64,000 nucleotides of DNA from Tautonia sp040717455 (lineage in GTDB: Bacteria > Planctomycetota > Planctomycetia > Isosphaerales > Isosphaeraceae), in contig NZ_JBFEFH010000002.1 in assembly GCF_040717455.1 (NCBI RefSeq), positions 1 through 64,000 of the forward strand. The letters are read 5' to 3'. The position numbers and the translations under genes were made by a program. Each line of letters begins with the position of its first letter. The stretch's first letter is position 1. This document shows positions 63,388 through 64,000 of this stretch, piece by piece. The notes beneath the pieces are model-generated. The model saw only the letters and a program-made list of their open reading frames with translations, searched no databases and was not told the origin of the DNA.

Positions 63388-63945
63388 ATGAGCAAGTACG
63401 TCAAAGAGCTGATGATGGACCAGCTCCGTCGCGACCTCGACGGGACGCGATCGGTCCTGCTGCTGGATCTCGGCGGCCTGGACGCCATCAGCGAAACCCA
63501 GCTCCGGAACGACCTCCGCAAGAAGTCGATCCGCATCAAGGTGCTCAAGAACACCCTGGCCGGTCGGATCTTCGACGAGCTCGGCCTCGGCGGCCTTCGC
63601 CAGTACCTCAGCGGCCCCAGCGTGGCCGCCTGGGGCGGGGAAGGGGTCGCCGAGCTGGCCAAGGAGATCTCGGCCCAGGTCAAGAAACTCGAGAAGCCGA
63701 AGATCAAGGGCGGCGCCGTCGACGGCGTGATCATCTCGCCCGACCAGGTCGCCGACATCACCAAGCTGCCGAGCCGCGAAGAACTGATCGGCCGGGCCGT
63801 GGCCCTCGCCCTGGCCCCCGTTCAACGCGTCGTCAGCCTGGCCAATGCCCCGGCCGCCGGCCTCGCCGGACAGCTCAAGGCCATTGCCGACGCCGAAGGT
63901 TCGGGCGATGCCCCGGCCGACGCCGAGGCCCCCGCCGAAGGCTGA
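63388..63945 (+). CDS. rplJ: 50S ribosomal protein L10
   Basis: A 185-residue protein that anchors the L7/L12 stalk. Start MSKYVKELMMDQLRRDLDGTRSVLLLDLGGLDAISETQLRNDLRKKSIRIKVLKNTLA fits the family; the C-terminal helix region ends Ala/Glu-rich (AEGSGDAPADAEAPAEG). ATG at 63388, 49 bp after rplA. rplL is expected next but lies outside the window. Confidence 0.95.
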   Translation: MSKYVKELMMDQLRRDLDGTRSVLLLDLGGLDAISETQLRNDLRKKSIRIKVLKNTLAGRIFDELGLGGLRQYLSGPSVAAWGGEGVAELAKEISAQVKKLEKPKIKGGAVDGVIISPDQVADITKLPSREELIGRAVALALAPVQRVVSLANAPAAGLAGQLKAIADAEGSGDAPADAEAPAEG

Positions 63946-63961
63946 ACCCGATCCAACCCGT

Positions 63962-63981
63962 CGACGGCCCCCCGGCCGTCG
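63962..63981 (+). terminator. Short hairpin after rplJ
   Basis: Perfect 8-bp stem CGACGGCC/GGCCGTCG around CCCC. It lies just after the rplJ stop and could attenuate transcription between rplJ and the expected rplL. Confidence 0.45.
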
Positions 63982-64000
63982 TCCCCGACCTGATTCGTTG

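Overview
The window is high-GC bacterial DNA that reads as a planctomycete, most likely of the Isosphaeraceae/Gemmata side of the phylum. The grounds are family content: two pilin-like DUF1559 proteins with the C-terminal H-X9-DG motif, three exported proteins with a planctomycete-type LE-R-LL motif close to the N-terminus, a DUF1501 and a DUF362 protein with twin-arginine signals, DUF4058, many small exported proteins, and an EF-Tu whose switch I region is of a kind I associate with planctomycetes. No phage, CRISPR array, rRNA gene or intact insertion sequence was seen. Genes are mostly single or in pairs, on both strands, until the last 7 kb.

Layout. 0-5 kb: a TPR/zinc-peptidase-like exported protein converging on a phosphate-selective-type porin, with a remnant of an alginate-export-type porin behind it. 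5-11 kb: a LE-R-LL exported protein, a MazG-like pyrophosphohydrolase, a large membrane-anchored protein followed by an ABC-transporter ATPase, and a DUF4345 membrane protein. 11-18 kb: two DUF1559 genes around small lipoproteins, DUF362, DUF1328 and DUF1501 genes. 18-25 kb: glgX, a YncE-like propeller/phosphoesterase fusion and a DUF4058 gene. 25-31 kb: a 1954-residue beta-helix surface protein. 31-40 kb: REP-like repeats, a 1 kb non-coding stretch with three spaced copies of a 14-bp motif, yraN, an atypical Nramp-fold transporter, a ribosomal-L7/L12-CTD-like protein coupled to a small membrane protein, metK and pfkA. 40-50 kb: a second LE-R-LL beta-helix protein, galK, a selenium-binding-protein/methanethiol-oxidase homologue followed by an SCO copper chaperone, a lipid-kinase homologue and an FHA-zinc-ribbon-kinase fusion. 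50-55 kb: psuG with an internal duplication, and two exported proteins with related C-terminal modules.

55-64 kb: a sigma factor with an N-terminal array of DNA-binding helices, then tRNA-Thr(TGT), tRNA-Tyr(GTA), tRNA-Gly(TCC), tRNA-Thr(GGT), tuf, tRNA-Trp(CCA), secE, nusG, rplK, rplA and rplJ, the window ending just before the expected rplL. The tRNA order is that of the E. coli thrU-tyrU-glyT-thrT-tufB operon, and the secE-nusG-rplKAJ order is the usual one. This block supplies translation elongation, protein export and transcription-antitermination functions.

Best leads for something new: the sigma factor with its HTH array, the Nramp homologue lacking all four metal ligands, the L7/L12-like protein/membrane protein pair, the repeated motif in the 32 kb non-coding stretch, the in-frame duplication in psuG, the acidic NusG extension, and the shared N- and C-terminal modules of the surface proteins. 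Product calls rest on reading motifs by eye; no database search was run.
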